This document shows, one piece after another, positions 1 to 7,779 of a stretch of DNA of 64,000 nt. Every line of letters begins with the position of its first letter. The first letter of the stretch is position 1. This DNA is from Caulobacter vibrioides (GTDB lineage Bacteria > Pseudomonadota > Alphaproteobacteria > Caulobacterales > Caulobacteraceae). The position numbers and the translations under genes were made by a program. The notes beneath the pieces were generated by a model, which was given only the letters and a program-made list of their open reading frames with translations, was not told where the DNA came from and searched no databases. Where the stretch lies: positions 37,334 to 101,333 of the forward strand of contig LNIY01000045.1 in NCBI GenBank assembly GCA_001449105.1. Reading direction: 5' to 3'.

Positions 1-773
1 TTGAAGGTGATCTCGTTCAGGCGGTCCATGATCTCGCCCGGCGACTTGGGCGTCTCGTCGCGGACGAAGGGGTTGAGGCTGACCAGCAGGATGTCGTCGG
101 GCGTCTGGTCGTAGAACAGCGGCCACAGCGGCGGGTTGGCCAGGAAGCCGCCGTCCCAGTAGGGCTCGCCGTCGATCTCGACCGCCTGGAACACCTGCGG
201 CAGGCAGGCGCTGGCCATCACGTGGCGGGCGGTCAGTTCGGTCTCGCGGAACACCTTGGCCTTGCTGGTCCGCACCGCCGTGGCCGAGATGTAGAGCTTG
301 ACCGGCGAGCGCTCGCGCAGGGCGGCAAAGTCGATCGTCTCGTCTAGGATGTCGTGCAGCGGGTTCAGGTTGAACGGATTGAACTCGTAGGGGCTGAGCG
401 ACAGGGCCAGCGTCTCGGCCATCCGCCAGCCGGGGGTGTTCTTGATCCAGTCGGTCGCGCCCCCGAAGGCGCTGGTCCAGATGCTGGTGTCGCCGAAGAC
501 GTTGCGGCCGCCCTGGCGGTTGACCTGCTTCCAGAAGTCGTCGAGCGAGGCCCTGGCCCCGTCGCGCCCGCCGGCGATCAGGCCCGAGGTGAAGGCCACC
601 GCGTTCATCGCCCCGGCCGAGGCGGCGGTGATGGCCTGGATCTCCAGGCCCTCTTCCTCCAGCAGGCGGTCGATGACGCCCCACTCGAAGGCGCCGTGCG
701 CGCCGCCGCCCTGCAGCGCCAGGCTGATCGGGCGCGGCCCCTTGGGCTTCCTTCTGAGCGGCGCGATGGGCAT
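1..773 (-). CDS. Patatin-like phospholipase (3' end beyond window)
   Basis: Patatin-family acyl hydrolase, expected to cleave phospholipid or neutral-lipid acyl esters. Seen: the oxyanion glycine motif GGGAHG at residues 22-27, the nucleophile elbow AASAG with Ser52, and the catalytic DGG at 207-209, so the Ser-Asp dyad is complete. The Gly that usually opens the GxSxG elbow is Ala, which the family tolerates. There is no signal peptide; the N-terminus is short and basic (MPIAPLRRKPKG). About 257 residues are visible and the C-terminus runs off the left edge of the window. It lies downstream of the 3-hydroxybutyrate dehydrogenase gene on the same strand, separated by a palindromic repeat. A link to polyhydroxybutyrate or lipid turnover is only suggested by that neighbour. 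Confidence 0.88.
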   Translation of the reverse strand, partial: MPIAPLRRKPKGPRPISLALQGGGAHGAFEWGVIDRLLEEEGLEIQAITAASAGAMNAVAFTSGLIAGGRDGARASLDDFWKQVNRQGGRNVFGDTSIWTSAFGGATDWIKNTPGWRMAETLALSLSPYEFNPFNLNPLHDILDETIDFAALRERSPVKLYISATAVRTSKAKVFRETELTARHVMASACLPQVFQAVEIDGEPYWDGGFLANPPLWPLFYDQTPDDILLVSLNPFVRDETPKSPGEIMDRLNEITF

Positions 774-792
774 GGGGGCCTCGGTGCTTGAT

Positions 793-878
793 CCTCGTCC
801 TTCGACAAGCTCAGGATGAGGATCAGGTGCAGGCTCGGCGCTAGAAAAACCTCATCCTGAGCCTGTCGAAGGACGAGG
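793..878. repeat. Intergenic inverted repeat, family A
   Basis: Two 29-base arms (793-821 and 850-878) are reverse complements with a single mismatch, around a 28-base centre. The core reads CCTTCGACA/TGTCGAAGG. In RNA this would fold into a very stable hairpin. It fills the gap between the SDR gene and the patatin gene, both on the minus strand. Its make-up is typical of dispersed repetitive extragenic palindromes. Only this copy of family A is present in the window. Confidence 0.85.
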
Positions 879-904
879 TTTTCGTCTCAGGCGCGGAGAG
901 GCGG

Positions 905-1702
905 CTACTGGGCCGTCCAGCCGCCGTCGATCGTGAAGGCCGCGCCGTTGGCCGAGGCCCCCAGGTCGCTGACCAAGTAGAGCAGCTGGCCGGCCAGCTG
1001 CTCGACGGTGACGAACTGCTTGGTCGGCTGGGCGGCCAGGATCACGTCCTTCATCACCGCCTCCTGGCTGATGCCGCGGGCCTTGGCCTGGTCGGCGATC
1101 TGGGCCTCGACCAGCGGGGTCTTCACGAAGCCGGGGCAGATGGCGTTGCAGGTGATCCCCTGCTGGGCCACCTCCAGGGCGATGGTCTTGGTCAGGCCCA
1201 GTATGCCGTGCTTGGCGGCCACGTAGGCCGACTTGTAGGGCGAGGCGACCAGGCCGTGGGCCGAGGCGATGTTGACGATCCGCCCGCGGCCCTGCTCCTT
1301 CATGATCGGGATCGCCGCCTTGGCGGCGTGGAACGCCGACGACAGGTTGATGGCGATGATCAGGTCCCACTTGTCGTCGGGAAACTCGTCGACCGGGGCC
1401 ACGTGCTGAACGCCGGCGTTGTTGACCAGGATGTCCAGCTCGCCGAACTCGGCCTTGGCGGCGCGCACCATGTCGGCGATCTCGACCGGCTTGGTCATGT
1501 CGGCGCCGTGGTACAGCACCTCGACGCCGTGCTTTTCGGCCAGTTCCGAGCGGGTGCGCTCGATGGCGTTCATCTCGCCCAGGCCGTTGAGCACGATGTT
1601 GACGCCCTGGCCGGCGAGCGCGTCGGCCAGGGCGTGGCCGATGCCGCTGGTCGAGCCCGTGACGATCGCGACCTGCCCCTGCAACCCGAAATCCACCGCC
1701 AT
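905..1702 (-). CDS. 3-hydroxybutyrate dehydrogenase (SDR family)
   Basis: Classical short-chain dehydrogenase of 265 residues that interconverts D-3-hydroxybutyrate and acetoacetate with NAD, in ketone-body and polyhydroxybutyrate use. Seen: nucleotide-binding TGSTSGIG at 15-22, NNAG at 94-97, catalytic Ser147, Tyr160 and Lys164 (YVAAK), and the family-typical C-terminus with IDGGWTAQ. Known: the NIASAHG and AYVAAKHG segments are characteristic of the PHB-dehydrogenase subfamily, which makes this call more specific than a generic SDR. The start at 1702 has a good AGGAG ribosome site upstream. Substrate is inferred from family resemblance. Confidence 0.88.
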   Translation of the reverse strand: MAVDFGLQGQVAIVTGSTSGIGHALADALAGQGVNIVLNGLGEMNAIERTRSELAEKHGVEVLYHGADMTKPVEIADMVRAAKAEFGELDILVNNAGVQHVAPVDEFPDDKWDLIIAINLSSAFHAAKAAIPIMKEQGRGRIVNIASAHGLVASPYKSAYVAAKHGILGLTKTIALEVAQQGITCNAICPGFVKTPLVEAQIADQAKARGISQEAVMKDVILAAQPTKQFVTVEQLAGQLLYLVSDLGASANGAAFTIDGGWTAQ

Positions 1703-1806
1703 GGCGCTCTCCTGCCGGCCTCGCGGGCCGCTTGAATTGTTGCAACGCAACATATAGCCCGCCGTTGCGAAAGAACGAGAGGCTATAAATTCATCGATAG
1801 ATGAAT

Positions 1807-2574
1807 TCAGGGCTGCGGGCGAGCGAAAACCCAGTCTGCGTCGGTGGAGAGGTCCGGGCGGAAGCGATAGCCGTCCAGGTCGAAGGCCTTCAGGTCCTGC
1901 GCCTTCTCGACGCGGCCCTCGATGGCGTAGCGGGCCATGCGGCCACGCGCCTTCTTGGCGTAGAAGCCCAGCACCTTCAGGGCTCCGGCCTTCTCTTCCT
2001 TGAAGTGGCAGGTGACGACCGGCAGCTTCAGGGCCTTGGCGTCGACGGCGCCGAAATATTCCTGGCTGGCCAGGTTCACCAGCGTCGGGTCGGCGTGGTC
2101 GGCGGCGGCCTCGTTCAGGGTCTTGGCGATGGTCTCGCCCCAGAAGTCGTAGAGGTTGGCGCCGCGCTTGGTCTTCAGGCGGGTGCCCATCTCCAGGCGG
2201 TAGGGCTGCAGGGCGTCCAGCGGCCTCAGCACGCCGTACAGGCCCGACAGGATCCGCAGGCTGCCCTGCGCCCATTCCAGGGCCGGACGGTCCAGCTCGC
2301 GGGCGGCCAGGCCGGCATAGACGTCGCCGTTGAAGGCGATCACGGCCTGGAGCCCGTCCTCGACCTCGGGGTCGAAATGCTGGAAGCGCTCGCGGTTCAG
2401 GTCGGCCAGCTTCTCGGAGATGTGCATCAGCCGGCGCAGGTCGGCGGCCGTCAGCTTGCGGGCGACCTTGGCCAGTTCCGCGATCTGCGGCTTCAGGGCC
2501 GGGGTGGTCAGGGGCAGGACCTGATCCGGGGCGGTGAAGTCTAGCGACTTGGCGGGAGAGATGACCATCAGCAT
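1807..2574 (-). CDS. yaaA: YaaA family peroxide-stress protein (DUF328)
   Basis: A 255-residue cytosolic protein of the YaaA/DUF328 family. Known: in E. coli YaaA lowers free iron and limits oxidative DNA damage during peroxide stress. Seen: the N-terminus MLMVISPAKSLDF matches the family opening, and the family's internal segments SGLYGVLRPLD and FKEEKAG are present. The reading frame is open upstream to 2625, but the conserved N-terminus begins at 2574, so that start is chosen although its ribosome site is weak; 2568 is also possible. A family B palindrome lies just upstream. Confidence 0.9.
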   Translation of the reverse strand: MLMVISPAKSLDFTAPDQVLPLTTPALKPQIAELAKVARKLTAADLRRLMHISEKLADLNRERFQHFDPEVEDGLQAVIAFNGDVYAGLAARELDRPALEWAQGSLRILSGLYGVLRPLDALQPYRLEMGTRLKTKRGANLYDFWGETIAKTLNEAAADHADPTLVNLASQEYFGAVDAKALKLPVVTCHFKEEKAGALKVLGFYAKKARGRMARYAIEGRVEKAQDLKAFDLDGYRFRPDLSTDADWVFARPQP

Positions 2575-2662
2575 GGGGGTGCAGATAGAGGCTTTGGTCC
2601 CGCTTCGCCAGCATTGGGGGTGCACGACGGGCCCGTAAGGGGGGTATTGCGACCCTCAGCTC

Positions 2663-2801
2663 GTCATCCCGGAAAGCGCACAGCGCTTATCCGGGACCCA
2701 GGGGATTGGGTGTGGCGGTTGAGGCCTGCGCCCGCAGCACATGCGACCTCGCTGCGGTGGCCCCTGGGTCCCGGCTCTACGCTTCGCTTCGCCCGGGATG
2801 A
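2663..2801. repeat. Intergenic palindrome, family B (GTCATCCCGG type)
   Basis: The stretch opens with GTCATCCCGG and closes with CCGGGATGA. It has internal complementary segments GGGACCCAGGGG and CCCCTGGGTCCC and a variable centre. Similar elements occur at 47721-47870 and 56124-56235. It fills the 262-base gap between yaaA and the aminopeptidase gene. No coding sequence is supported here. Mechanism of spread and function are unknown; it resembles REP/BIME elements. Confidence 0.85.
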
Positions 2802-2836
2802 AGATGAGTTTTGCGGTGAGGAGGAGTGAGCAGACC

Positions 2837-3583
2837 TCACGCCAAGGTCAGCACCAGCGGTCCATTCCGGGTCGCCACCAGGGTGTGCTCGTACTGCACC
2901 GTGGCCTCGCGGCCCGGCGGGCGCAGCGTCCAGCCGTCGTCCAGTTCCTCGACCCAGTCCGCGCCCAGCGACAGGAACGGCTCGATGGTGAAGACCAGGC
3001 CCTCGGTGATCACCCGGCGGTCGCGCGGCTCGTGCCAGGTGGGGATCTCCTTGGGCGCGTCGTGCAGCGAGCGGCCGACCCCGTGGCTGGCGAGGTTGCG
3101 CACCAGGCTGTAGCCGTTCCTGCCGGCGAAGGCCTCGATCTGGCGGCCGACCTCGTTCAGGCGACCGCCCGGCCGGACGGCCCGGATGCCGGCCCACATC
3201 GCCCGTCGGCCGTCGCGGCACAGGCGTTCGATGCGCTTGGTCGTCGGCGGCACGGAAAAGCTGGCGCCGGTGTCGCCGAAATAGCCGTCCAGCTCGGCCG
3301 AGACGTCGATGTTGATCAGGTCGCCGGCCTTGATCACCGTGTCGCCGGGTATGCCGTGGGCGCAGTCGGGACCCACCGAGATGCAGGTCGCGCCGGGGAA
3401 GTCGTAGGTCAGCTCCGGCGCCGAGCGGGCGCCGTCCTGCTCCAGCAGGGCGCGGCCGATGTCGTCCAGCTCCTTGGTGGTCATGCCCGGCTCCAGCGCC
3501 GCGCCCATGGCCGTCAGCGTGCGGGCCACCAGGGCGCCTACCGCGCGCAGCCTGTCCAGCTGGTCTTCGTTGTCGATCGTCAT
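2837..3583 (-). CDS. map: Type I methionine aminopeptidase, paired with ParD-like protein
   Basis: Removes the initiator methionine from new proteins using two metal ions. The 248-residue chain carries the whole active site: His76 (CAHGIPG), metal ligands Asp93 (NIDV), Asp104 (GDTG), His167 (SHGVG), Glu201 (IEPF) and Glu232 (QYEHT). There is no N-terminal zinc-finger extension, so it is the short bacterial type. Its ATG overlaps the stop of the ParD-like gene by four bases (ATGA), implying coupled translation. This is unlikely to be the housekeeping map, which normally sits elsewhere; the pairing with an antitoxin homologue suggests a specialised, regulated copy. That last point is inference. 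Confidence 0.9.
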   Translation of the reverse strand: MTIDNEDQLDRLRAVGALVARTLTAMGAALEPGMTTKELDDIGRALLEQDGARSAPELTYDFPGATCISVGPDCAHGIPGDTVIKAGDLINIDVSAELDGYFGDTGASFSVPPTTKRIERLCRDGRRAMWAGIRAVRPGGRLNEVGRQIEAFAGRNGYSLVRNLASHGVGRSLHDAPKEIPTWHEPRDRRVITEGLVFTIEPFLSLGADWVEELDDGWTLRPPGREATVQYEHTLVATRNGPLVLTLA

Positions 3584-3804
3584 GGGGCGCTGGGCGCCAG
3601 GGCGGATGTCAGGTCCGGCGCGTCGACGCCGGCCTCCTTCAGCTCGCGCGCCACCAGCTCCTGGAAGGTCAGGCCGGGGTTGAGCTCGCTGAGCATGCCG
3701 ATCCTGATCCAGAACGCCGCCTGGCCGTTGATCGAACGGTAGGAGGCCTTGCTGGCCCGTCGCAGCTGCTCGTGCAGCTCGTCCTCGATGTTGACGATGC
3801 CCAT
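3580..3804 (-). CDS. ParD-like antitoxin homologue
   Basis: A 74-residue protein that fits the ParD_like family (Pfam PF11903 as I recall it). It opens MGIVNIEDELHEQLRRAS and has the family's SINGQAAFWIRIGML segment, giving a beta-strand/helix/helix (ribbon-helix-helix) layout. Known: relatives bind their own promoter as dimers. Here the partner downstream, overlapping by ATGA, is a methionine aminopeptidase rather than a ParE/RelE toxin. The frame is open to 3864, but the conserved Met at 3804 is chosen. An ATATG-N5-CATAT palindrome lies 17 bases upstream, a natural site for autoregulation. Confidence 0.85.
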   Translation of the reverse strand: MGIVNIEDELHEQLRRASKASYRSINGQAAFWIRIGMLSELNPGLTFQELVARELKEAGVDAPDLTSALAPSAP

Positions 3805-3820
3805 GGGATGCTCGTGGAAT

Positions 3821-3835
3821 ATATGAATTGCATAT
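3821..3835. promoter_or_regulatory. Palindrome upstream of ParD-like/map operon
   Basis: ATATG-AATTG-CATAT is a perfect inverted repeat in a markedly AT-rich patch of about 30 bases within GC-rich DNA. It lies 17 bases ahead of the ParD-like start. A related CATATG...TATATG arrangement continues to about 3845. Position and symmetry suit both a promoter and an RHH operator. Binding is inferred, not shown. Confidence 0.6.
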
Positions 3836-3960
3836 GAAGTATATGCTCCTCGTGGGGCGTGCAAGCGTCGCGCCTTCCGCGAACCCGGCGTTGAGCCTTC
3901 GAAGGGGGCGCGCTATCGACATCCAGGCGCCGGAGCGTCTGGCGGGATCGCGGGGGCGTC

Positions 3961-4746
3961 ATGGAAATCTTGTATGGGAAAGCCGGCTTGCTGGCGGTCT
4001 GCGCCGGAGCCGTGGTCCTGACGCTGTCGACGGGAGCCGACGCGGCGCGGGCCCAGGACGCGGCCGCATCCCAGCCTGCCGCGCGGTCGCCGGCCCCGCT
4101 CGCCGTCCTCGAGGCCCTGCTGTTTCCGCCAGGGCAGGAGCAGGTCGTCCGCTTCGACGAGCCGATCGTCGGCGGCGCGCGCATCCTGACGCCGACCCGG
4201 TGGGACGCGCCCGGCGTGCGCACCCCGGAATCGCACCCGATCCGGACCTTGCTGAAGGGCGACTTCTCGACCGAGGGGACGGGACTGGCCAAGGGGCGCC
4301 CGGCCAATCTCGTCCAGCTGTACGCCGCCTCCCTGGAACCCTTCTTCGGCCATCCCGACCTCGTGCTGAGGACGGCCTTCGACGCTCCTCCCGCCGCGGG
4401 CGAGCAGTTGATGGTGGTGGAGCGGCCGGACTGCATCGTCGTCGCCAGCCACAGGCAGGGCCGCATCAGCCGCATGGCCAGCGTGTCGAACGCCGAGGCT
4501 CTGGGCGCCGTGGGTGGAGAAAGCGCGGGCGACCGCGACTGCCGCACGCGCACTGGCGCCGCTGCGGTCGGCGCGTGGGGTGTCTTCCATCCGCCGGGCG
4601 CGGCGGTGGTCCAGAAGGAGGGCTGGACGCCTCCCGCCGGCCCGAGCGCCGGCCTGTTCGATCCGCCCCTGTCGGAGACCTTGCCCAGGATCGAGCCGGG
4701 CCTTTCGAGGCAGGGCTTCCACGACCTGACCGCCGGCCTTCGCTGA
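3961..4746 (+). CDS. Secreted protein of unknown function
   Basis: A 261-residue protein I do not recognise. Seen: an N-terminal hydrophobic stretch (AGLLAVCAGAVVLTL) followed by an Ala-rich segment with AARAQ, consistent with a Sec signal peptide cut near residue 32; a low-complexity Ala/Pro linker; then a globular part with only two cysteines (in PDCIV and DRDCRT). No transmembrane helix follows the signal. It is convergent with the lipase gene, ten bases away. No catalytic motif is evident; a periplasmic location is the only inference. Confidence 0.7.
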   Translation: MEILYGKAGLLAVCAGAVVLTLSTGADAARAQDAAASQPAARSPAPLAVLEALLFPPGQEQVVRFDEPIVGGARILTPTRWDAPGVRTPESHPIRTLLKGDFSTEGTGLAKGRPANLVQLYAASLEPFFGHPDLVLRTAFDAPPAAGEQLMVVERPDCIVVASHRQGRISRMASVSNAEALGAVGGESAGDRDCRTRTGAAAVGAWGVFHPPGAAVVQKEGWTPPAGPSAGLFDPPLSETLPRIEPGLSRQGFHDLTAGLR

Positions 4747-4755
4747 TCGGCTGGC

Positions 4756-5913
4756 CTACTCGGCCGCCGCCGTCGCCGGGGTCTGCGCCTTGGCCGCCGC
4801 CGTCAGGCGCTTGGCGTGGGTCTGCACCTGGCGCAGCGTCGCGCGGGTCATGGCCGCGGTGGTCTCGGTCAGGGCGTCGTCCACGCCGACATAGGTGGGA
4901 TAGGCCGCCAGGTGGTTGGCGACGATCAGGCCGAAATAGCCCTGCAGGCTGGTGTAGTCGACGTCCGGCGGATCGGCCGCGAAGGTCTGGTGGGCGATCG
5001 GCTGGTAGGTGTTGAAGCCGATCAGGCCGTGGGCCAGTCCGTCCAGCGAGGCCAGCAGGGCGTCCATCGCCAGCTTGAAGGCCAGGTCGCCGGTGTTGGT
5101 GAAGAAGCCCGTCAGCTTCACGTCGTTCCAGGCCGTGGGCACGACGTCGTGGACGTTCACGAGGTCGGTGTTGAACGGCACGGGGCCGGCGTTGGCCGAG
5201 CCCGCCGCCGGGGCCGGGAAGAAGTGGGTGTAGAGAGCCGCGAAATCGGGATTGCCCGGCGTCGGGCCCGCGCTGGGCAGGGTCAGCAGGGTGGTGCTGG
5301 CGAACGGTCCGCCGTTCTGGCTCACGGCCGCCATGGCCAGGCTGGGCGACAGGGCGCCGCCCAGGCTGTGGCCGCTGAAGATCACCGTGCCGCCGGGATT
5401 GGCCTTGGTCCAGCCGCTCACGAAGGCCTGGATCCCGCCGGCCTTGGGATCGGCCAGGGCCAGCAGGGCGGCGATCCCGGTCGCCGTGGCGTGCGAGATT
5501 TTGGGCGTCGCGGCCCCGTCAAAGCCGCCGTTGCCGTAGGGCCAGTCGATCTGCCGCACGATCGAGAAGTCTTCGGCCAGCCAGTCGTAGGCGTCGTCCT
5601 CGTTGGTGCCGGCCATGGCCACCACCAGGCAGGGCGCGCCGTCCAACGAGGCGGAGGCCGCGTACAGCATGTTGTCGGCGTAGTAGAGCGCGGTCGGATC
5701 GGCGCCCTCGTGGCTCGACGCCACGGGACCCCAGGCGATCGACCAGTCGGCGATCCGGCCGGCGTTGTCGGCCAGGAAGGTCTGCACCGACTGGCGCACG
5801 TGGGCTTCCAGGTTGGCCAGGGTGTCGACCTTGTCGGAGGCGGCGTTCGACAGCCACGACAGGCAGAAGGCCTGCTGCTGGAGGGTCAGGCTGGTCGCGG
5901 CGGTCTGCGGCAT
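4756..5913 (-). CDS. Lipase family protein (class 3 type)
   Basis: A 385-residue alpha/beta hydrolase with the lipase elbow GHSLGGAL, followed by a region (VNVHDVVPTAW) that supplies the typical Asp of class 3 lipases and a C-terminal HQTFAAD stretch that may hold the His. An AMAGTNEDDAYDW segment upstream matches the oxyanion region of this class (usually FRGT). No signal peptide is seen. Expected activity is cleavage of acyl esters; substrate unknown. The start at 5913 has a strong GGAGG ribosome site. It is divergent from the regulator operon that begins at 6094, and the TTTCC palindromes lie between them. Confidence 0.8.
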   Translation of the reverse strand: MPQTAATSLTLQQQAFCLSWLSNAASDKVDTLANLEAHVRQSVQTFLADNAGRIADWSIAWGPVASSHEGADPTALYYADNMLYAASASLDGAPCLVVAMAGTNEDDAYDWLAEDFSIVRQIDWPYGNGGFDGAATPKISHATATGIAALLALADPKAGGIQAFVSGWTKANPGGTVIFSGHSLGGALSPSLAMAAVSQNGGPFASTTLLTLPSAGPTPGNPDFAALYTHFFPAPAAGSANAGPVPFNTDLVNVHDVVPTAWNDVKLTGFFTNTGDLAFKLAMDALLASLDGLAHGLIGFNTYQPIAHQTFAADPPDVDYTSLQGYFGLIVANHLAAYPTYVGVDDALTETTAAMTRATLRQVQTHAKRLTAAAKAQTPATAAAE

Positions 5914-6012
5914 GGTCGCCTCCGGTGGCTGGCTCTTGCGGGCGTCGGCGGCGACCGTATCACGCCTTCAACTTCAAGATGTGATCGGCCGCACAAGGCG
6001 GCGCGCGACATC

Positions 6013-6080
6013 ACTTTCCATCATGGAAAGTTTTCACTTGCCGAGTTGGAAAGTGGTCATTAGCTTTCCGGTATGGAAAG
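6013..6080. promoter_or_regulatory. Two TTTCC/GGAAA palindromes plus a half-site
   Basis: 6013-6031 reads ACTTTCCA-TCA-TGGAAAGT, a near-perfect palindrome. 6064-6080 reads CTTTCC-GGTAT-GGAAAG, the same arms with the same spacing. A lone TGGAAAG half-site lies between them at 6047-6053. The array sits directly before the membrane-protein/winged-helix operon (start 6094) and behind the divergent lipase gene. Same-arm repeats of this sort are typical operators, most simply for the winged-helix protein of the operon itself. Confidence 0.75.
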
Positions 6081-6093
6081 TAAGGAAGCGCCC

Positions 6094-6567
6094 ATGAGCC
6101 CCGCTCAACCCCCGCCGATCGGTCCGGCCGACGCCGCCCGCATGCTGGCCGAGGTCGAAACCGCCAACGCCGATCTGGCCCGCCGCGCCCGCGCGCCCCT
6201 CTGGTACCACCCGGCCCTCGGCCTGCTGGTCGGCGCCGTGGCGGCGGTGCAGGGCCAGGCGATCCCGCTGATGCTGGGCGTCTACGCCGTGTTCGTGGTG
6301 GGCCTCCTGCTGCTGGTGAAGGCCTACAAGCGCCGCACCGGCCTGTGGGTCAGCGGCTATCGCGCGGGACGCACGCGCTGGGTCGCCGTCGGACTTGCGG
6401 TCGTCACCGCCCTGGCCGTGCTCGGCTCGGCCCTGCTGGCGCGTGAACACGGCCTGACCGCGGCGCCGTTCGTCCTCGGCGCCGTCGTGGCGGCGATCGT
6501 CACCGTCGGCGGCTTCGTCTGGGAGGCCGCGTTCCGCCGCGACCTGCGTGACGGCGGCGCCCTGTGA
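6094..6567 (+). CDS. Small integral membrane protein of regulator operon
   Basis: A 157-residue protein with an N-terminal cytoplasmic segment, two hydrophobic helices in LGLLVGAVAAVQGQAIPLMLGVYAVFVVGLL split by a short turn, a basic loop (KAYKRR, YRAGRTRW), then two more helices near residues 105-150. I do not recognise a catalytic motif. The start at 6094 is chosen over 6073 because AAGGAAG lies at a suitable distance and because 6073 falls inside an operator palindrome. Its stop overlaps the GTG of the winged-helix gene. Membrane protein plus cognate regulator is a common two-gene arrangement; the sensed signal is unknown. Confidence 0.75.
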   Translation: MSPAQPPPIGPADAARMLAEVETANADLARRARAPLWYHPALGLLVGAVAAVQGQAIPLMLGVYAVFVVGLLLLVKAYKRRTGLWVSGYRAGRTRWVAVGLAVVTALAVLGSALLAREHGLTAAPFVLGAVVAAIVTVGGFVWEAAFRRDLRDGGAL

Positions 6568-6872
6568 GCGGGGGTGTGAGCGGGGGCCTCGATCCGGTGA
6601 TCCACGCCCCTAACCGGCTGCAGATCTGCTGCATGCTGGCCGGCGTCGACACCATCGACTTCGCCACCCTGCGCGAGGCGCTGGACGTCTCGGAATCGGT
6701 GCTCTCCAAGCACATCAAGACGCTGGAGGAGGCCGGCTACCTGAAGGTCAGCAAGAGTCCGTCCGACGGCCGGGTGCGCACCTGGACATCCCTGACCGGC
6801 GCCGGCCGCAAGGCGCTGAAGGACCACCTGGCGGCGCTGAAGGCGATGATGGCCGGCGTGCCGGAGGCCTGA
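6564..6872 (+). CDS. Winged-helix transcriptional regulator
   Basis: A 102-residue single-domain regulator of the MarR/winged-helix (HTH_34-like) type. Seen: helix-turn-helix in FATLREALDVSESVLSKHI, then a wing around KSPSDGRVRTW. It starts with GTG at 6564, overlapping the previous stop by four bases (GTGA), so it is translationally coupled to the membrane protein. Small regulators of this group usually repress their own operon; the TTTCC palindromes at 6013-6080 are the obvious candidate sites. No ligand-binding domain is present. Confidence 0.82.
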   Translation: MSGGVSGGLDPVIHAPNRLQICCMLAGVDTIDFATLREALDVSESVLSKHIKTLEEAGYLKVSKSPSDGRVRTWTSLTGAGRKALKDHLAALKAMMAGVPEA

Positions 6873-6927
6873 GGTGTATTGTCAAGCTTTGCAGGTTTGG
6901 GTTCTGCTGGGCGGACGGAGTTTTCCC

Positions 6928-7424
6928 ATGCGCCCCATCCTCGTTTTCGTCTTCGCCTTCGCCCTGGGTCTGGCGCCCGGGGCGGCGCTCGCCGGCTGGG
7001 AGGCCACCGAGTGGGGCATGACGCCCGAGCAGGCCCAGGCCGCCATGCCGGCGCTGAAGCCCGTGAAGTCCGGCGAGAAACTCGACGTCGGCCAGGCCAA
7101 GAGCGCGGGGGTGGTCAAGCTGGAAGGCGTGAGGGGCAGGGCGGTACTCTACTACGGGCCCGCCGGGCTCGGATGGTCCAGGTGTCGCTGCCTGGCCAGT
7201 CCTGCAAGGCCGTCGGAGGGGCCATCCTGCGCCGGCTCGGCAAGCCGCTGAAGGTCTCCGACCAGGTCCTGTTCTGGCTGCTCATCTGGCACGACGAGCC
7301 GAGTCAGACCCGCATACGCCAGATGCTCAGCCCCCAGGCCGGACTCTGCGCGGTTCATTTCGAGCGCCTGTCGACCTATCGCGATCACGACCTCGACACC
7401 GCGGCCGACAAGGCCGCGCCCTGA
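6928..7424 (+). pseudogene. Secreted protein gene broken by a frameshift
   Basis: The first part, from ATG 6928 (ribosome site GGACGGAG), encodes a signal peptide (ILVFVFAFALGLAPGAALAG) and a WGMTPEQAQAAMP segment. After YYGPAGLG near 7165 this frame turns into nonsense and stops at 7251. The frame one base earlier continues sensibly (MVQVSLPGQSCKAVGG, then FWLLIWHDEP) and stops at 7424. A single missing base at about 7168-7173 would restore one protein of about 165 residues. This could be a real mutation or a sequencing error. I do not know the function; the short N-terminal W-G-M-T motif occurs in small periplasmic proteins. Confidence 0.7.
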
Positions 7425-7470
7425 GCGGTTGGCGGCTTTTCTTTCCCGCGCCGGTCGCTAGGAAGATCGC

Positions 7471-7779
7471 ATGAACGAAACCCTCGCCCTCGCGGCCGCC
7501 CTGGCCTGGCCGCTGCCGATGATCGTGGCCCTCTATTTCGTGGCCCGCACCCGGACGCTCAAGCTGCGCCTCATCTGGGCCGTGCTGTGCTTCGTCGGCG
7601 TCGGCGTGCTGTGGATGCACACGGCGACCGGCAAGTGGGGCGTCGTGCCCTTCGCGGTCAACATCCTGGGTCCCGGCCAGCAACCGGGCGTCCTGAAGTC
7701 GACCTTCCCGGCCGGCGCGCTGCTGTCGCTGATCGCCGTCTACTTCGCCCGCCGCAAGGCCAAGTCGGCGCAAGCGTGA
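7471..7779 (+). CDS. Small membrane protein, unknown function
   Basis: A 102-residue protein with about three hydrophobic segments (residues 5-25, 33-50 and 82-95) and a basic C-terminal tail (ARRKAKSAQA), predicted in the inner membrane. The AGGAAG ribosome site is well placed. Its stop overlaps the GTG of the next gene by four bases, so the two are probably translated together. No family recognised. Confidence 0.7.
   Translation: MNETLALAAALAWPLPMIVALYFVARTRTLKLRLIWAVLCFVGVGVLWMHTATGKWGVVPFAVNILGPGQQPGVLKSTFPAGALLSLIAVYFARRKAKSAQA

Noticed and set aside
2614..3742. Plus-strand frames over the family B repeat and the map gene
   Set aside because: They cross a repeat and lie opposite a clear aminopeptidase; no motif or ribosome site supports them.
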